Assembly: GCA_018389105.1 (NCBI GenBank)
Contig: JACATO010000319.1
Coordinates: forward strand, 434,001-498,000
Origin: Nautilus pompilius
Taxonomy: Eukaryota > Mollusca > Cephalopoda > Nautilida > Nautilidae
Direction: 5' to 3'
DNA: 64,000 bases
Shown here: positions 1-13,200 of the stretch, in pieces
Numbering within the stretch: the first letter of the stretch is position 1
How the letters are laid out: the number at the start of each line of letters is the position of its first letter
Notes under the pieces: model-generated
Told to the model about the DNA's origin: nothing
The model's database searches: none
Seen by the model: only the letters and a program-made list of their open reading frames with translations
Position numbers and translations under genes: made by a program

Positions 1-1189
1 AGGAAATAAAAATAGAGAAAGCCTGGTTTTGTTTGTTTGTTGTTTTTCTCCCCCTTGCCTGCCATTCTTTTTTTCCATACTACCTGAGATATTAGTTTAT
101 GGTAACATTTCTTTTTCTAAAAAATTACCAACAGTCTGCTTATGGCTTGGATATAAGGGGCAGACAACCTTAGCAGTTAAATGAAACTTATTCACACTGG
201 CTGCTTTATCCTACCTTAGGACCGATGTAGAAAGGAGTTGTCAGTACTTGTAGTAAACATGTCCACCAGTGTTGAATGAAATAATACTATTTTGGAAGAG
301 GTAGAAATTGAAATTAACCCAAGGTCATTTTACAATGTTATTTTATTTTTAAATGAGATTAACCCTTAATTTTATTTTTTTTTTTTGCATTTTTTATTGT
401 TGCTTAGTTTTTATTTGTTATCAAGGATTGCTCAGTGACAGACTAAAGTCATCAATGTGACACTATGGCATTCAAGATATAAAAACAACCTGATGGTGTT
501 TTCTGTGATGCCTCATATAACATTGCATTTGTATGAAAGACGTTTTACACAGCCCACAAACATAGATTTATCATAAATAAGTGAATAAGTGCTGGGACAT
601 TATTCAGATGAAACCCTGTTGGATATGATTACAGTTGAATGTATTTTAGCCATGTTCCATTTGAATGTCCCCTATATTTAACAAAAAAGTACAGTAACCC
701 AGTGAGGAACTAAGCCAGCAGCTTTGTTTCATAATCGTTATAGCTTTAGTAATTATTATAGCCAAAGAAATAAAAATATAGGAAATACCTCAGTAAAATT
801 TTGCATAGGAGAAAGCCCACAGTCGTCAAATATTGCCAGCAAATTCACTACAGTAAAAAAAAAAAAAAAATCTTGTAGTTTTCACTCAAAATGCAACAAG
901 GGAATGCTCACATTATTTTTATTGGATGGAAATGGTGTTTACAAAGTTATTTATGAAGAATGATAGTAACATTAGTTAGTTGCTACGTAAACCAATGGTG
1001 GCCAACATTTCTTCCCAGCCGTGTCACTTGCTGTCTAGCAATGTGGTATGCCATACTTTTATGCAAAGGTGGTTCTCAGCATCATCAGCAACCTCCAGAT
1101 GAAAACACAAACGTCAAAAATGTTTAATAAACAAATTGTTGCATACAGTTAATGTGATTTTAAATTTATTCCACATTTAGTTGCAATTT
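1..1189. other. Non-coding, nothing recognised
   Basis: AT-rich sequence with T and A runs. The open frame at 724-963 has low-complexity, Asn/Lys-rich content without splice context and is judged a chance ORF. I see no promoter or RNA gene. Confidence 0.5.
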
Positions 1190-2560
1190 AGAGCACACCA
1201 ACAAAAAGAAACTGTTCAAATGTCCATCAGTTCAGTCTCAAGTAGTACTTGTTTTTCATGAAATTATGGTGGAAAATGACTGCTTGCAGATGTAGGTGGT
1301 CCCAAATTGGCAGACATATTTAGGTGCATGGTCATGCAAACATGGAAAAGCGTTCCTTGGTACATATATCCAAAATGTTTTCAAATCTGGATTTTTAGGA
1401 GAGATGCAGAGATTTTTTGTATTTCTTGTGCAGCTCACAATAATTTAAATTTCAAAAATTTCTATTTGCATGTTTGTGGAATAATGACATACTGTTTTCT
1501 GACATTCCAAATAGACTGATGAAGAGAGCAATACTGATTCCATCTTCCTTTGAAGTCATCAAAATGGTATTGAATAATTTGATTAAGATGTGGCTACTTG
1601 CTATTTCCCAAAAACTGGCATTTTTCAACATCTGCACCCTCATGTGGCATTTTTCTCAAGTGATGGAATTGTTCAAAGTTCTGTAGAGAGAATTTATTGT
1701 AGAAAAAATTAAGCTTGTCTTTGAAGGATCTTATTGAATTGAAGAGCATTGGCAAAAGGAAATCCTTCCCTTGTAACTGCACATTGAGGGCAATGAGCTG
1801 GCTGGTGATATCAGCGAGAAAGTGCAAGGTCACAGCCAGTTGTAGTTCTTTAAAAGCTCTCACTCCTGAGGGTGTCTTTTTCTTCCAAAAATGTGAGAAC
1901 TTTTTCTTTAAACTCCAAAATCTTTCGACACATTTTTTTTTCTCGATGACCAGCAAATGCTACAATGCAGAAACATTTCTCCTGCAGAGGCTATGAAATT
2001 CTCAGCAATTCAGTTTCTGTGCATGAATTCTGTCGATACAGTGAACCACAGGGTTGAGTACACACAAAACCTTCAGGTCCTTGGCACAAAGCAACAACTC
2101 TTGATAAATAATATGATGAAACGAATAACTTTCTTTCCAGAAATTTCTCCAATGAAGCTGCTCAGCCAGAATTCTTCCCTATCATTGCAGGTGCCAAATG
2201 CTTTAGTATCTTCACCACTCTAACTCACTTTCTTCAGTACAATTTTTTACTTTTTCAAAGATGTCTGTTAGTTGGCACAAACCCAGAAGCTCTTTGACAA
2301 TATCAAAATTGTCATTGGTGGATCTTGTCAAAAGATTAAGCTGCCCAGTATCAGTGGAGATGAAAATTGTATTCATGGATGCTGCTAGCTTAATTTGTTT
2401 GCTCACATCAGTGGATGTCTCTTCAGTTTGCCCCATTACAGTATTTCAGGAGATTGACAGGTGTTCATTAGCCAGTCTGAATCTTGCTATCACCTGTGCA
2501 TAGCGAACATCACCAAACCGTGACAATTTCTCTCCCATGTTGGAACAGCTGCTTTTTAAC
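1190..2560 (-). mobile_element. hAT-superfamily DNA transposon fossil (EPM2AIP1/GTF2IRD2-like transposase)
   Basis: Read on the minus strand, successive frames carry hallmarks of the hAT transposase family domesticated as EPM2AIP1, FAM200 and GTF2IRD2. In order these are STDVSKQ and TGQLNLLTRSTNDNFDIV with KELLGLCQLTD (2436-2212), then LHFLADITSQLIALNVQLQG and KDFLLPMLFNSIRSFKDKL (1956-1594), and the C-terminal dimerisation end FGTTYICKQSFST (near 1270-1310). Several stops and frameshifts separate the blocks, so it is not functional. Terminal inverted repeats were not identified and the borders are approximate. Confidence 0.8.
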
Positions 2561-5079
2561 CCTAACAGCAAAAAAATTACCTGGGATACCTGACCTCCCC
2601 ACACTGTTTGTTTATATCTTCCAGTGAAAAGTAATCGTTGCCTTGAAAGGTTATTTTTATTTCATGTATAATTTTTTTGCTGTTGAAATCCAAATGTATC
2701 TGCCTGAAATGTCTTTCTAAACTAAATTTTAGCTGCCGGCACCAAGGCTCCATTGACTAAACAAGCAGGTCGTGAAGCTTTTCACTGCTCCTCCCAGGCT
2801 GGATTGAATTCTCACAGGGAAATGTCTTCAGGGTAGTTCCTTTTAGATGAAAAGGCTTTGGTTTACTGAGCAACGTATTCTTCAAGATTGAGTTTCAGAT
2901 ACGGTCTGCAGTAAAATTAAATTAAAAAAGTGGCTGTCAATTATGATATATCGTTAATGGTGATATCAAGACAGAATGTAGATCTCAGAAAATAACCAGA
3001 GCTGTTATTATTATTATTGTTGTTATTACAAGATTACAGTACTATATGAGAGGATAATGTAAAGTAGGGTACAGATATAATCAACATGTTAACCCGCATA
3101 CCAAAAGCACAATATTGTACTTATCTCTAACAATTTTCAACAGCAGCAGTGTTCATAGGGTATATTGGCACAAGATGTTGCAAGTTGGACAAAGTTGGCA
3201 GGTGAGGTGTGAGATTGGATATTTTGACAAAGATTGAGTTCTTCATGGTAGGTGGGTGGGTTTGCACCAATCTTTAGTCTTGACTTGATTGTGGGTAGCC
3301 TGAAGTTGGCAATGGACTGTTTGGTTCTCTCTTTTTTGGGCAACCTTTTTCTTCATGCATGTCATTCTCTCTTTTGTATCACTGAGGAAGGCTCACACCT
3401 GCAAAGTCTAAGACTACAAGAACAAAGCTGCTCTTTTTTGCTACCTGGTTGAAGAACTATAGGCTAGATAGATAATTAGATTTCATATTTTGTTGATTGT
3501 TATATAATGAAGTTTAATGGTTTTGTGTGTCATGCCACTCATAACTGGGTTGGCCACCAATGACAACCCTCTCAAAACATTAGCTTTTAGGAATATTTGT
3601 TATTTAGCTATAATAGTAAACAGTGATCTGATTCACATGTTCTCTCAAATGTTGTTTAGTTGTAGTAAATAGTGGTTTAATTATGATGTTCTTCTCATTA
3701 AATTTATTAACAAGCAAAAAAAAAAGTGTGTGTAATGAAGGACATAGTTTTGGATGCACCAAAAACAATTCAACAAGTATAAAGTTACTTTGATGAAGAA
3801 AATCTTGTTACAAAAGTTCAAACAGAAACATTTCATTTATGTGTGTGTTTTTTATACATATGCACTAATAAATTGATTTATGCATAAAATATGGCATATT
3901 TCAGTGATAATCCAATTTCCACACACGCGTGCTTATTTATATTTTTTTTTTATGGTGTATGACCAGATCAATATTTGAGCGCAGTGAAATTGTTGGTAAG
4001 AAAGGTTAATTGAGTAGGTGCTGTTTTTACACAGTTAACTCCCTTGACAAGACTTTAATATTGAAAACTGAACTATTACTGGAGTGAATTGTCACTTGAG
4101 ACTGATTATTTAGACAATTTTTTTTTTTTACAAAATTTATTTGCTTTCTCCTATTTTAAAAATGTATAAGTTTTAAGAATATGCATGTTTATAATCTTGT
4201 TTTTGAGGGTGGTAGGTGGAAAAGCAATATATGAAAATTATATGGGCTTATGTTCAGCTGTTGATAAAAGGAAAACTTTCCCCAGTCTGTTACTGTTTCT
4301 GGACTCTTCATCTTTCACAAAGATATATACGGATTCAATGAAAACTATTATGAATCAGTTATCTTATTAATCTTAAAGGGATTCTGACATCCACAGTTTT
4401 AACATATACTATTGTATTTATAATTCAGCTTTAAGCTAAAATTGCCAGCCACAAATTTTCAACTATATATATATAAGTATTTTCATATTAACTTTTTTGA
4501 GATTGCATCAGTGTGATTTTTCCAGCTCATTTAATGAAATTGGAACCTATATAGTAGCTCTATCTTGTATAACTCACATACCTGAAGTTGCTTGTTCTTC
4601 TGGACAGGAGAGATATGGTCCTGGCCACACCCATTTAAAAAACATCGAATGTTTAAATTGACTAAAATAATTTTGTATTAAATAAATTAGGTGTTATTAG
4701 AATTTAAAATTTGTAGTTATGGAATGAAGTCTGTTTATTAACAGACTACCACTCCTTTTAAAACATCTACAAATTTAATCAGAACAAAGGTAATTTTAAC
4801 TCTTAAAGTACACTGCCTTATTCATAATAAAATTGGATTCTTCAAAACAATGGTAATGTTTATTGTAATGTGGTTTAGAGTACATGTATAAAATAAAAGA
4901 AAATATAGTATTTGACAAGGTCACAGCTTAACACAGTTATGGAATTAACTAGGTTCTCAATCATCGCCTGAATCAGATAGTGTTGCATACCCACATTAAT
5001 GGAAAAATAGACAAGTTGATTGGATTTCTCAACAATCGATCTTATATATACTCTAATGGTGTTTGTTGTTGTTGTTGTT
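2561..5079. other. Non-coding spacer, nothing recognised
   Basis: AT-rich DNA between two transposon fossils, with homopolymer runs (near 3718, 3945 and 4120) and a (GTT)n patch at 5060-5080. The 3137-3452 region has slightly higher GC and overlapping ORFs on both strands but no protein-like pattern. Confidence 0.45.
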
Positions 5080-5725
5080 CAAAGTGTTTGTACTACTGTA
5101 CAGCCTTTCTGCAGGATATCTTCCAAAATGAGTGGCAAGAGATTATTTTTGAAGAAAGAAATGCAAGCTGATGAATTAGAATTTTCCATGATGAATGCAT
5201 GTTGATCATGCCAGCATATTAAATTTCCTTCCCAAAAGCCACTATATTTAGCTTTTGACTGTGAACATGCCAACCAAAGGGTATTCCTTTTAGATTTCTG
5301 TGCTAAGATGTGCCACAGGAAGGAAACTGTTGGAATCTAGACTCATCGGAGAAGAGAATAAACCTACTACCAGTACCAAGACTTACTCATAATCTGCTCG
5401 GCCAATTCCTTTCTGTGTTGTACATTGGCTCTGATGAACAATAATTGGCATTATTGTTTGGGTCGACTCTGAAGATCTGTAGCCTGCTCTAGACTATGCT
5501 TTCAATGGTTAACTTCATGTGTTGGTTGACCATAAGTTGTTTTGTAGGCCAGTACTGTGCAGTGGTAGCATGTATCTGGTAAAGCTGCACAATGTCTCTT
5601 GTGTATGACTTTTCGGTAGTCCAGAGTTTTTCTCAGACCACTCATCTACATACAACCTCATGTAGATGGCGAAAACAGCAGGAGCACCAGCTATTGTGAG
5701 CATGTTGTACTCCAAAAATAGTCTC
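5080..5725 (-). mobile_element. Tc1/mariner-like transposon fossil
   Basis: On the minus strand the segment encodes FILFSDESRFQ (about 5328-5363 on +), the second catalytic block of Tc1/mariner transposases. It is preceded by a degenerate DNA-binding half and followed by a poorly conserved C-terminal part (around 5079-5273). Reading frames change several times and no intact transposase remains. Inverted repeats and TA duplications were not identified, so the borders are approximate. Confidence 0.55.
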
Positions 5726-6199
5726 GCTTATACTTTGATTCGACCTTTGCACCGAAGTCTCAAAGAATTGCGAGTGAAGTGGAAGTGTTTCATCGACTGA
5801 CTTAGGAGGAAAAATTGACAACTGAGAAAGGAGCTAGATAAAAAAAAAAAAAATGACTACTGAACATTAATTTACATAATTATAAATCCATTTTTTGGAA
5901 AATGGCGAACAGTAAAGATGGAGGTCATGTGCTGTTTTAAAGTTTACCATTTGGTGACCTGCTTTCAATCATGGTGATCCAGGAGAGGGCTAACGGCTGT
6001 CAAGCTTATCATGCAGTTTGGGCTCATCACCAGAATTGCTTGAGGAGGCCCAGCAGAGTTCTCTATGCTGAGGGACAAGTGTAGAGCTCCAATGGTGTTC
6101 GGGGGTTTGTTGGTGTGGGGGGGGGGCGCCCATCTTTAGCCAATTAAAAAAAAAAAAAAAAAATTCTAGGCTTATTTTCAGATGCGTCTTGGTTTGACT

Positions 6200-7500
6200 C
6201 TTTCTTCTTCTTCTTCTTCTGATTTTCGCTTACATAGAGTCTTACGCCGAGAAAGACTCCGGAAACATTTCTTCCACCACCACCACCACCACCACCCGCC
6301 ATTATGCCGCGAATTTTTGGTTACCATCGTTACGTTCTGAGCCTCAGAAGTGTTTCGCTTGCATATAAGAGAAGAACTGAACTCGTCGTCGTCAAAGTTG
6401 TTCGCTTCTCGTTTTTGCGTGTGGAGGCAGAAAGTACCAGAGGATTTTAGAAACCTTTAAGCTTAGTAGGTTGTGGTGGTGGTGATGGTGGGGAGGGCAG
6501 CATAACCCGAACCATAATTTAACCAAAAAAAAAAAAAAAAAAAAAAAAGCTTTGGTTGGTTGAGGGGGGGGGGAGAGAGAGAGAGGAGGGGGGGGTTAAA
6601 AAATCTGTTTAATTAATTTTCCTTAACGGTAACTTAGTCTCGGGGCCCCCACCACCACCACTATCTGGAGGATACCATCTTGTTCCATATAATTATTATG
6701 AGAGTGATGTCCCCTGAACTAAGGCGGGAATGTTGTCGTCTATGATCGCCACCGCGATGCGTATTTACCCCGCGCATTAGGCTTCGGAATCAGCCTCAGG
6801 TAAAAAAAAAAAATCCATGGGGCCGGGGCCCCGGGAGGGGTTTCTTTTTTTAAAAAAATTTTTTTTTTTTTTTCACGGCGAGGGTTCGGCAAAATCTGGG
6901 GGGGGGGGGTCCGCCGTCGTCGTCCCCCCCGCCGCCGTCTGTGACAGCCGTTCGTACGGAGTGAGTGGATACGACAACCGGAAGTCAGCAGAGCCCAGGC
7001 GGCCACAATGGTGCACAGAGGCTGGAGTGGAAGTGCATGGAAAATGTGTGTCAAACTCCCGGGCAGCGCCTAGGCCCGGCCACACGCCCGAAAACGGGCA
7101 TGTCTCTCGTTCAAGGTACCCCCCCCCCACCACCCCCACCCTTTTTTTTATTGTTATGAATTTCCTTTCGGCTTATCCCGCTCCCGAGCCGGCCACCCTA
7201 ACCCTCCCTTCTCCTGTGTGTGTGTATAGGCGTCCGGAGGAGGCATAGATCTGGCCTCCAGCCACCATGGTGCTGCTTCCCCTCTCTCTCTCTCTCTATA
7301 TCCACGTCTGGAATCGCCCCGCCGGCCCTAGGGACCGGCCGGGTTCGAACTAACTCGGAGCAATGCTTGCCCCCCCCCCCGTCCGAGTCGGAAGCACTCG
7401 GCGAAAACGACCCCCCCCACACACCCCCTTTTTTTAAAAATTTTTTGTAAACAAAAAAAGAAGGAGAAGGGTTAGGGTTGTTATTACTACTATTAATCAA
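6200..7500. promoter_or_regulatory. CpG-rich candidate promoter / first-exon tract
   Basis: This tract is strikingly GC- and CpG-rich compared with the rest of the window, and packed with microsatellites and homopolymers: (TTC)n at 6201-6220, (CCA)n at 6274-6296, an A run at 6525-6548, G runs near 6566 and 6900, C runs near 7120, 7370 and 7410, (CT)n at 7281-7298. A TATA-like TATAAGAG lies at 6364-6371. A consensus donor CGGA|GTGAGTGG lies at 6960/6961. It is a plausible start for the SENP6/7-like transcript 12 kb downstream, but nothing in sequence ties them together. A minus-strand or bidirectional promoter is equally possible. Confidence 0.45.
6304..6450 (+). other. Short ORF (48 aa) in the CpG-rich tract, function unknown
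   Basis: An ATG (cgccattATGCCG) opens a 48-codon frame ending at TAG 6448-6450: MPRIFGYHRYVLSLRSVS, then a basic, Val-rich stretch. The TATA-like box lies inside the ORF, so a transcript started from that box would not contain the ATG. It could be an upstream ORF, a fragment of a coding first exon, or chance. No family is recognised. Confidence 0.2.
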
Positions 7501-10500
7501 CGAATCCCTCTTCCCCCCCCTTAAATCTGACGGCTAAGCTTTCCCCGTGTACACGGATTGCCCCCTTTATAGCTAATTTTAAAAAAAAAAAGAAGAGAGG
7601 GGAAGGGGGTCTGAAGTTCGTGGACTGGTTGAATGTGAATTCTATAATGAATGTTGATGATGATGCCGTGTAGTTGCCGTTATCGGTATTCTCTCTCTCT
7701 CTATATATATATAGCTGCTCAGCTTAGCTGTGATTAATTATTCCCAACTGTCTTTCTTACCAGTTGGTAAGGCGAGAATTTGGCTGTGTAGATGTACACA
7801 CACACCACACACACACACACAGCTTTTCTCTTGTAATTGTAAATAACCCCTTAATTAATTAATACTATTATCAGACACTTCAGCCCCCCCTTCCGTTGAC
7901 AACTTCTCTGTAACGTTCACTATAGATGCTCAAACGTATTATCATCAAAATGGGGAATATGTTTATAGAACATTTCTTGGATGGTGAATTAAGTATAGTT
8001 TTTTTTTGTTCTTTAACCTTATTATTGGTAAACAGGATAACTGAAAATTGCAGATTGATGCATATGTGATCGCGATTAAGATAAATCAGTTTAAGTTCAG
8101 ACTTCAGTAAGAAGATAGTTATATTTTGTTAGTAGATTTTAAACATTTCTAATGTTGTTATTTAAATTTAGCTTCTTATATAAATGGTCTTTAAAAGTCT
8201 TTATTTAGATTAATTTATTAGGAAATAATCATATATTTTCTATTTATTCTAGAGCACACACACACACATTGTGGTGTTAATGACATTTGCATTCATGACC
8301 CACATTTAATGTCTTTACGTTCAAAAGCTGAGGATGAACAACAACATTTTCTTTTTTTGGTTTGTTTTGTTGGAGATGTTGAGTTCGAATGGTGTGCCAA
8401 TGCACTTTTTGTCATGGTAGCAGTTTCAGTTTGGTCTGGACACTGACTGGGGTCTAAACCAGTGATGCAATATCTTTTCTCCACTCACCTGTCTGTGTAA
8501 GTTTTTTTCCATGCATAGACCTGCATTAGGGTTGGCTGAAGTTGGAGTGCATTGCATACATTACTGCAGTCCATTAAGTTGAAGTCAAACAAGCCTCCTT
8601 CCACCTGGCTAGTGGCTGTTTTCCTATCAGGGCAATGCTACCACAGGGTAAGATGATGACATTTAATGTTTCTATGTACTCACTATTGTTTTCAACCAAC
8701 TGTGTTTTTCAGGAGGCGATTTTTTTTTTTGTTTATTCTAATCAGAAGAGCCACCAGGACACAATGCTTATCACTGAATTCTAAGATATGTGTTTAGCAT
8801 GCTTGCAGAACATGCTTTAGTCAGATATTTGTTGTAAGGTTCTCATGTGGGTTGGAGAAATGTTGGTTAGTTTGGTGTGCAGAAAGATGTAGATATGTAT
8901 CACCTTTTATTTTATTTAACACTGAATAAACAGGTTACCCTTTTGGCTTTATTTCCAATGATATATATATATTTTTAATTCAAATTCCTGGCTCTACTTT
9001 CAATTTTGAAAATTACTTTTCTGAGTTCAGCAAGAATATATTTGTGGGATTTTCAGAAGGGAAAGAATTGTACATCTTACCTAAATCTTGCCAAATATCA
9101 AAGAAGAAGAATGCTTAATAGGTGTGTTCTTGTTGGGCGGGGAATCAAAACCATTTTTGATAAAAAGTATTCATAACATATTATGCCTTGGCTAGAAAAA
9201 GTAGCGTCTTTTCAAATAAGTATGTTGTTGCATTTTAAAAGATAATATATCTGGAAGAAAGCTTGTTTTTTTTGTTTCCTTTTAAATGTTTTTAAAAAAT
9301 TTCCTAATGCATGTCCCTGAACCCACCCAAAATTGTTAGTTTTCTTTTTTTTTTAGTTTCAGTTCTGCGACTCAGTAGCTACAAGTTGTATCCATTTGGT
9401 CTATATCTGCAGTTCTACACATTTCTGTGCAGTCAGGTGATATACATTTTTAATTGCAAAGGGATGGCAATTCTGGTTGAGTCAGCAGGTTGACCATACT
9501 TGAACATAGGTACGATAGTTTTCAGCCTGGAAAACCTATGAAGACACCCATGCCAATGAGCTGGTTCAAGAGGGAGAGAACCCATGTCACTAGATGCAGC
9601 CCCTACACTACAGAAACCAGTGATAGGCATATATTTTACCACTTTGAAATTTTAGCTAGCACTTAGCTGATTTTGTGACAATACGCCAAGGATAGCTGAT
9701 TAATCCATGGAAGACCAGCTTGGTTTGGCATCATACCTTCCTGGTAATGAGGTTTCATCTTTCTCCTCTTTAGCAGTTGGCCTTGTAGGTTTTCACTTAC
9801 ATAAAAATTGAAAAGTATTAAGCTTTTCCTGCTAAGATGGAAGCGTTGAGCCGCTTGTGCTGCAGGATTGGCAATGATTCCTAGTGGCGCTAGGGTGGTC
9901 TCCCTTGTAGACACAGGTAAAACAACAACATTTATCATTTTTGCGCACCTTTACTATTGATACATCTGGCCATTTTATCGATTTATGAAATACAAACCTA
10001 AAATTTTTTTTTTTATGCAAACTATTAAATTATTGGAAGTGTATTTTCTCCTTTGACATTTTTTTATACAGATATTTCAAAGAATTTTCTCATCTGTCAT
10101 TTATGAAAATTTGTAGCTGAATTCTAATTGTTACAATTTACTATTGCATCTTATAATTTGTGGGTTCGTGCCCGCAGAGTTTCTCCGTCATCAGTTTGAA
10201 TAAATGCATTTTGGTGATCACTAACTATGCTGGATTCATCTTTAACATGTTTTGGCATTCTAAATTACATATTATTTATGTTTGTTTATTCTTTCTCCAA
10301 TATTTATTTTTACTTAGAAAGTTAAAAGGGAGATTGTTGAATTTAACTAAAAAAAAATAGTGTTGTTGTCAGTTCTGGTTGCTTCAGTTTTTGTTTGTTT
10401 TTTTTTGTCATGAAAGTACTACACCTGTACACCACTTAATGGCCGTGAAATGGTCTCTGATGACTAATAGTTGTTTATCTTGCTGATCCAGTAGCCCGAG

Positions 10501-12973
10501 ATGCGTTAACCTTAAAACATTGGTGAAATTTGTCTACCTGTACATGGATGGAGAAATTGAAACTATAGATAGGATGTGTTATTTTAAGGTGAGATTTTGT
10601 TATCGGTTCGTTCTTGTGTGAAAGATAGATACTATGAGTAAGCTGTCAATATCAGGTTAAAGATATGAATCGCTGCAGACTTGTGCTTTTATTTGGTGGT
10701 TAGAGTGGAAATCTGGAGCTAGGAGGGCAGTATCTAATGTAATGTCATGCAAGCAGCTGATGTTGGGCCATTGACAGAAGTATGACTTGGAAGATTATAA
10801 TCCAAGAGGTTGTATGTATGCCATCTGCCCTAATCAAATTGCCAGATTTTCCCCTTTCCATCCCTGCAAGCTTTTTTTGTTTGGTTGCATGTGCAGACCC
10901 ATTGTGTGTAGTCGTATTTATGTGATCAATAGTAGTTCCAATCTATTTTCTTATTTTCTTGTTCTTCTATACTGCTTTTCTCCACACCCCTAGGCTTTCC
11001 TTAGCAATTTTCTTAGCTTAACATTCCTCATGTGCCCACTAAAGCTAAAATCCTGTACTCTTTTCACATGGATCAGATATTTATTTTATTGCATACAGAT
11101 TTGATCCAAAAATGAAGATGCACATTGTTGAGAGTGTAAGTCCATGCTTAACTGTTAGCTCCCCTCCTCCTTCCTTGCACATTGTAACAATAACCAAAGA
11201 GATTAGAAAATTCTGAAATAACATCCATTCTAACTTTTTTTAAACTTAGACATCCACCCATGTTTTAGTGCTTATTTTTGTTTTTTTCTTTCAATTATTC
11301 AAATGATTCATGATGTTATCAAATTTACTTCTGTTTAAATATCTGCAAAAGTTCCTTCACTCACAGTAATTAAGTACCTGTTATTCCTAAAAGTATGCAT
11401 TATTTGGGTGTCTATGTAAAGGTTCATCAGGACCAGCTGTAACAAATGTTGGTTTCTCCTTTTTGTAGCCAAGTACTTTCATTTAGCAAGATTAGGGAAT
11501 AGGGAAGCATCTTTTCAGTTGTCATTGAGGAGTTGAATGCATAAGACAGGTCTGTAATTGTGCAACACGTCTTAGCAAGATTCTGCTTCATAAGCAACTT
11601 TAACATTATGTACTTTTATGACAGTTTTCAAAAAGCCAATGTATAATTTAAAATGTCGTCATGGTGAATTAGCTAAAGGTAATTTTTTAACTCGAATATA
11701 TTTAAAAGATGTAATTAGTGAGCTAGCTTGATTTGAATTTGGTAATTTTAAAAATCATCATATATTTTTTTGCTTTCTTAATATTTTGTGTGAAAAAATG
11801 TACTTTATTATTTTTCTTGAAAAGTTTCTTATTTAAATGAAACATTTTTCTAGGCTTGGTAAGACATTAAGAGAGAAACCATAATATTAGGTCATCTTTT
11901 GTAATTTGTGAATAGCTGTTTTTGGTTACATGCAAATGCCTGAGTTTGTTTATAGCATATAGAATTCTGCTCACAGCAACCATTTCTGGGTAGCCAGCAG
12001 TGTAACCCTGTATTGAGGAACATTTGAGAAGACCAGACAATCTAGTAACAATAATGAATTGTAGGCAGGTGGTTAAATCAATGAGAAGTAGCTTAAAAGC
12101 ATAATTTCGGTAATACCTGTGCAGAACACACGTGTTAGCAAACACACCGAGTTGTCTTCCTAAATATTGCATGTAAATAAGAATTATTTTTGAATACCTG
12201 AATTATTTAGTGTTACCATAATTTCACACTTACAGTCCATTAACAGTATGTACACTTTATACTTAAGAAAGAAAAAAATGATCTAGGTAGGGTAGAACAG
12301 AGCTGGGCAGTATGATTGCTTGCATTCAAGTTTTTAAAAGAAAAACAAAAAATTATGAAATCACAAGAGTTGAGAATTAAAGAAAAATATGATTTCCTTT
12401 TGGCAGTTTTGCTAATACTATCTATTGTTGTATAGCTTAGCTTGTCAGTTTTTAGTCAACATCAGAACTTGAAAAGTAACTGATGCCAAAACTCCATGGA
12501 TCGAGGAATGTGGCTTAAAGAAGAGAGAGATTATTTAATTAACACACGCACATCCTAAGAATTTGATATTTTTAAATTAGAGTATGTATATATAATTCAT
12601 TACCTCATTTTATACAGAGCTGCTGCTCATTTTCAATTTTGCAGTAGTTGATCAGCCACTTGTTTGCCTAACAAACTACATGCATCATTGTTTTGTTTTT
12701 TTTTTTAAGTCTATAACAACTAAATAACAAACAAAAGTTGAGAAATAATGGGATTTTTAATACTTAGAATCTTCCCTGAATGACAGTGCATAATCTGTTT
12801 TAATTTTTGTTTGATGATTAAAATATTATTTAAAAAATTAAATGTTAAATAATTTTAGTACATATTTATTTTGTTAAATTTACATTTGCAGTTAATAAAG
12901 ATTCACTACCAGTTCTTTATGAGAGAGAAATATTTCAAAATTTTATATTTTTTTTTAAATTTTTCGTACACTG
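7501..12973. other. Non-coding, putative first intron
   Basis: AT-rich DNA with microsatellites ((TA)n near 7700, (CA)n at 7795-7821 and near 8260) and one SINE-like repeat at 9.5 kb. A donor-like GTAAGG occurs at about 7766, but no exon can be fixed. A segment at about 10491-10588 has an acceptor, an open frame and a GTGAGA donor, but its phase fits no neighbouring exon. Confidence 0.4.
9500..9625. repeat. Dispersed repeat copy A (SINE-like, shared with 13.0 and 40.7 kb)
   Basis: It contains ctggaaaacctatgaagac and ccatgccaatgagctggttc, then gagggagagaacccatgtc. The pattern (GGAGAAAACC, then GAAGACACCC, AGCTGG, GAGA.ACCATG) recurs in the same order at 13030-13120 and 40780-40860, which marks a dispersed family. 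I have no family name. The copy lies in a non-coding stretch. Confidence 0.45.
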
Positions 12974-13200
12974 ATGCCTAAAAGGGAGGCGACTCTGAGA
13001 AGGGCTTGCCATGTTGGCTTGGGAAGAATCCTGTTTTGTGTGGGAGGAAACCAGAGTGCCCAAAAGAAACCCAAACAACCAGCTGGTGAAAAAGAGCGAG
13101 AAGAAACCATACCAGGCAGGTACGATAACAAACTGAGCAGTTCCCTTGTAGGAATCAAACTTTGGCTCTCAACCTTAGCTATCCAGTAGTCTGCAACTGT
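12974..13200. repeat. Dispersed repeat copy B (SINE-like)
   Basis: An island of higher GC in AT-rich sequence with gggaggaaaccagagtgcc, aaaccaccagctgg-like and gagaagaaaccataccagg blocks. These are in the same order as copies A (9.5 kb) and C (40.7 kb). The end carries a degenerate gaatcaaactttggctctc, like the tail of tRNA-related SINEs. The ORF over it is not protein-like. Confidence 0.5.

Noticed and set aside
1715-1996. Plus-strand ORFs over the 1.2-2.6 kb region
   Set aside because: They are shadows of the minus-strand hAT fossil, which has recognisable transposase motifs.
6817-7248. 143-residue ORF across the CpG-rich tract (MGPGPREGF, then long Phe and Gly runs)
   Set aside because: Its residues come from homopolymer T, G and C runs, three overlapping frames are open at once, and no domain is visible. 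It is judged a by-product of low complexity.
7267-7353. ATG in perfect Kozak context (gccaccATGG)
   Set aside because: The frame is only 28 codons of Ser/Leu from a (CT)n repeat and ends at a TAA, with no donor that keeps it open.
10491-10588. Exon-like segment with acceptor, open frame (MDGEIETIDRMCYFK) and GTGAGA donor
   Set aside because: It ends in phase 0, whereas the 18594 exon needs two nucleotides from upstream. Joining them gives an early stop.
11113-11136. Short ATG segment before a GTAAGT (MKMHIVES)
   Set aside because: The phase does not match the next candidate exon and there is no promoter signal nearby.
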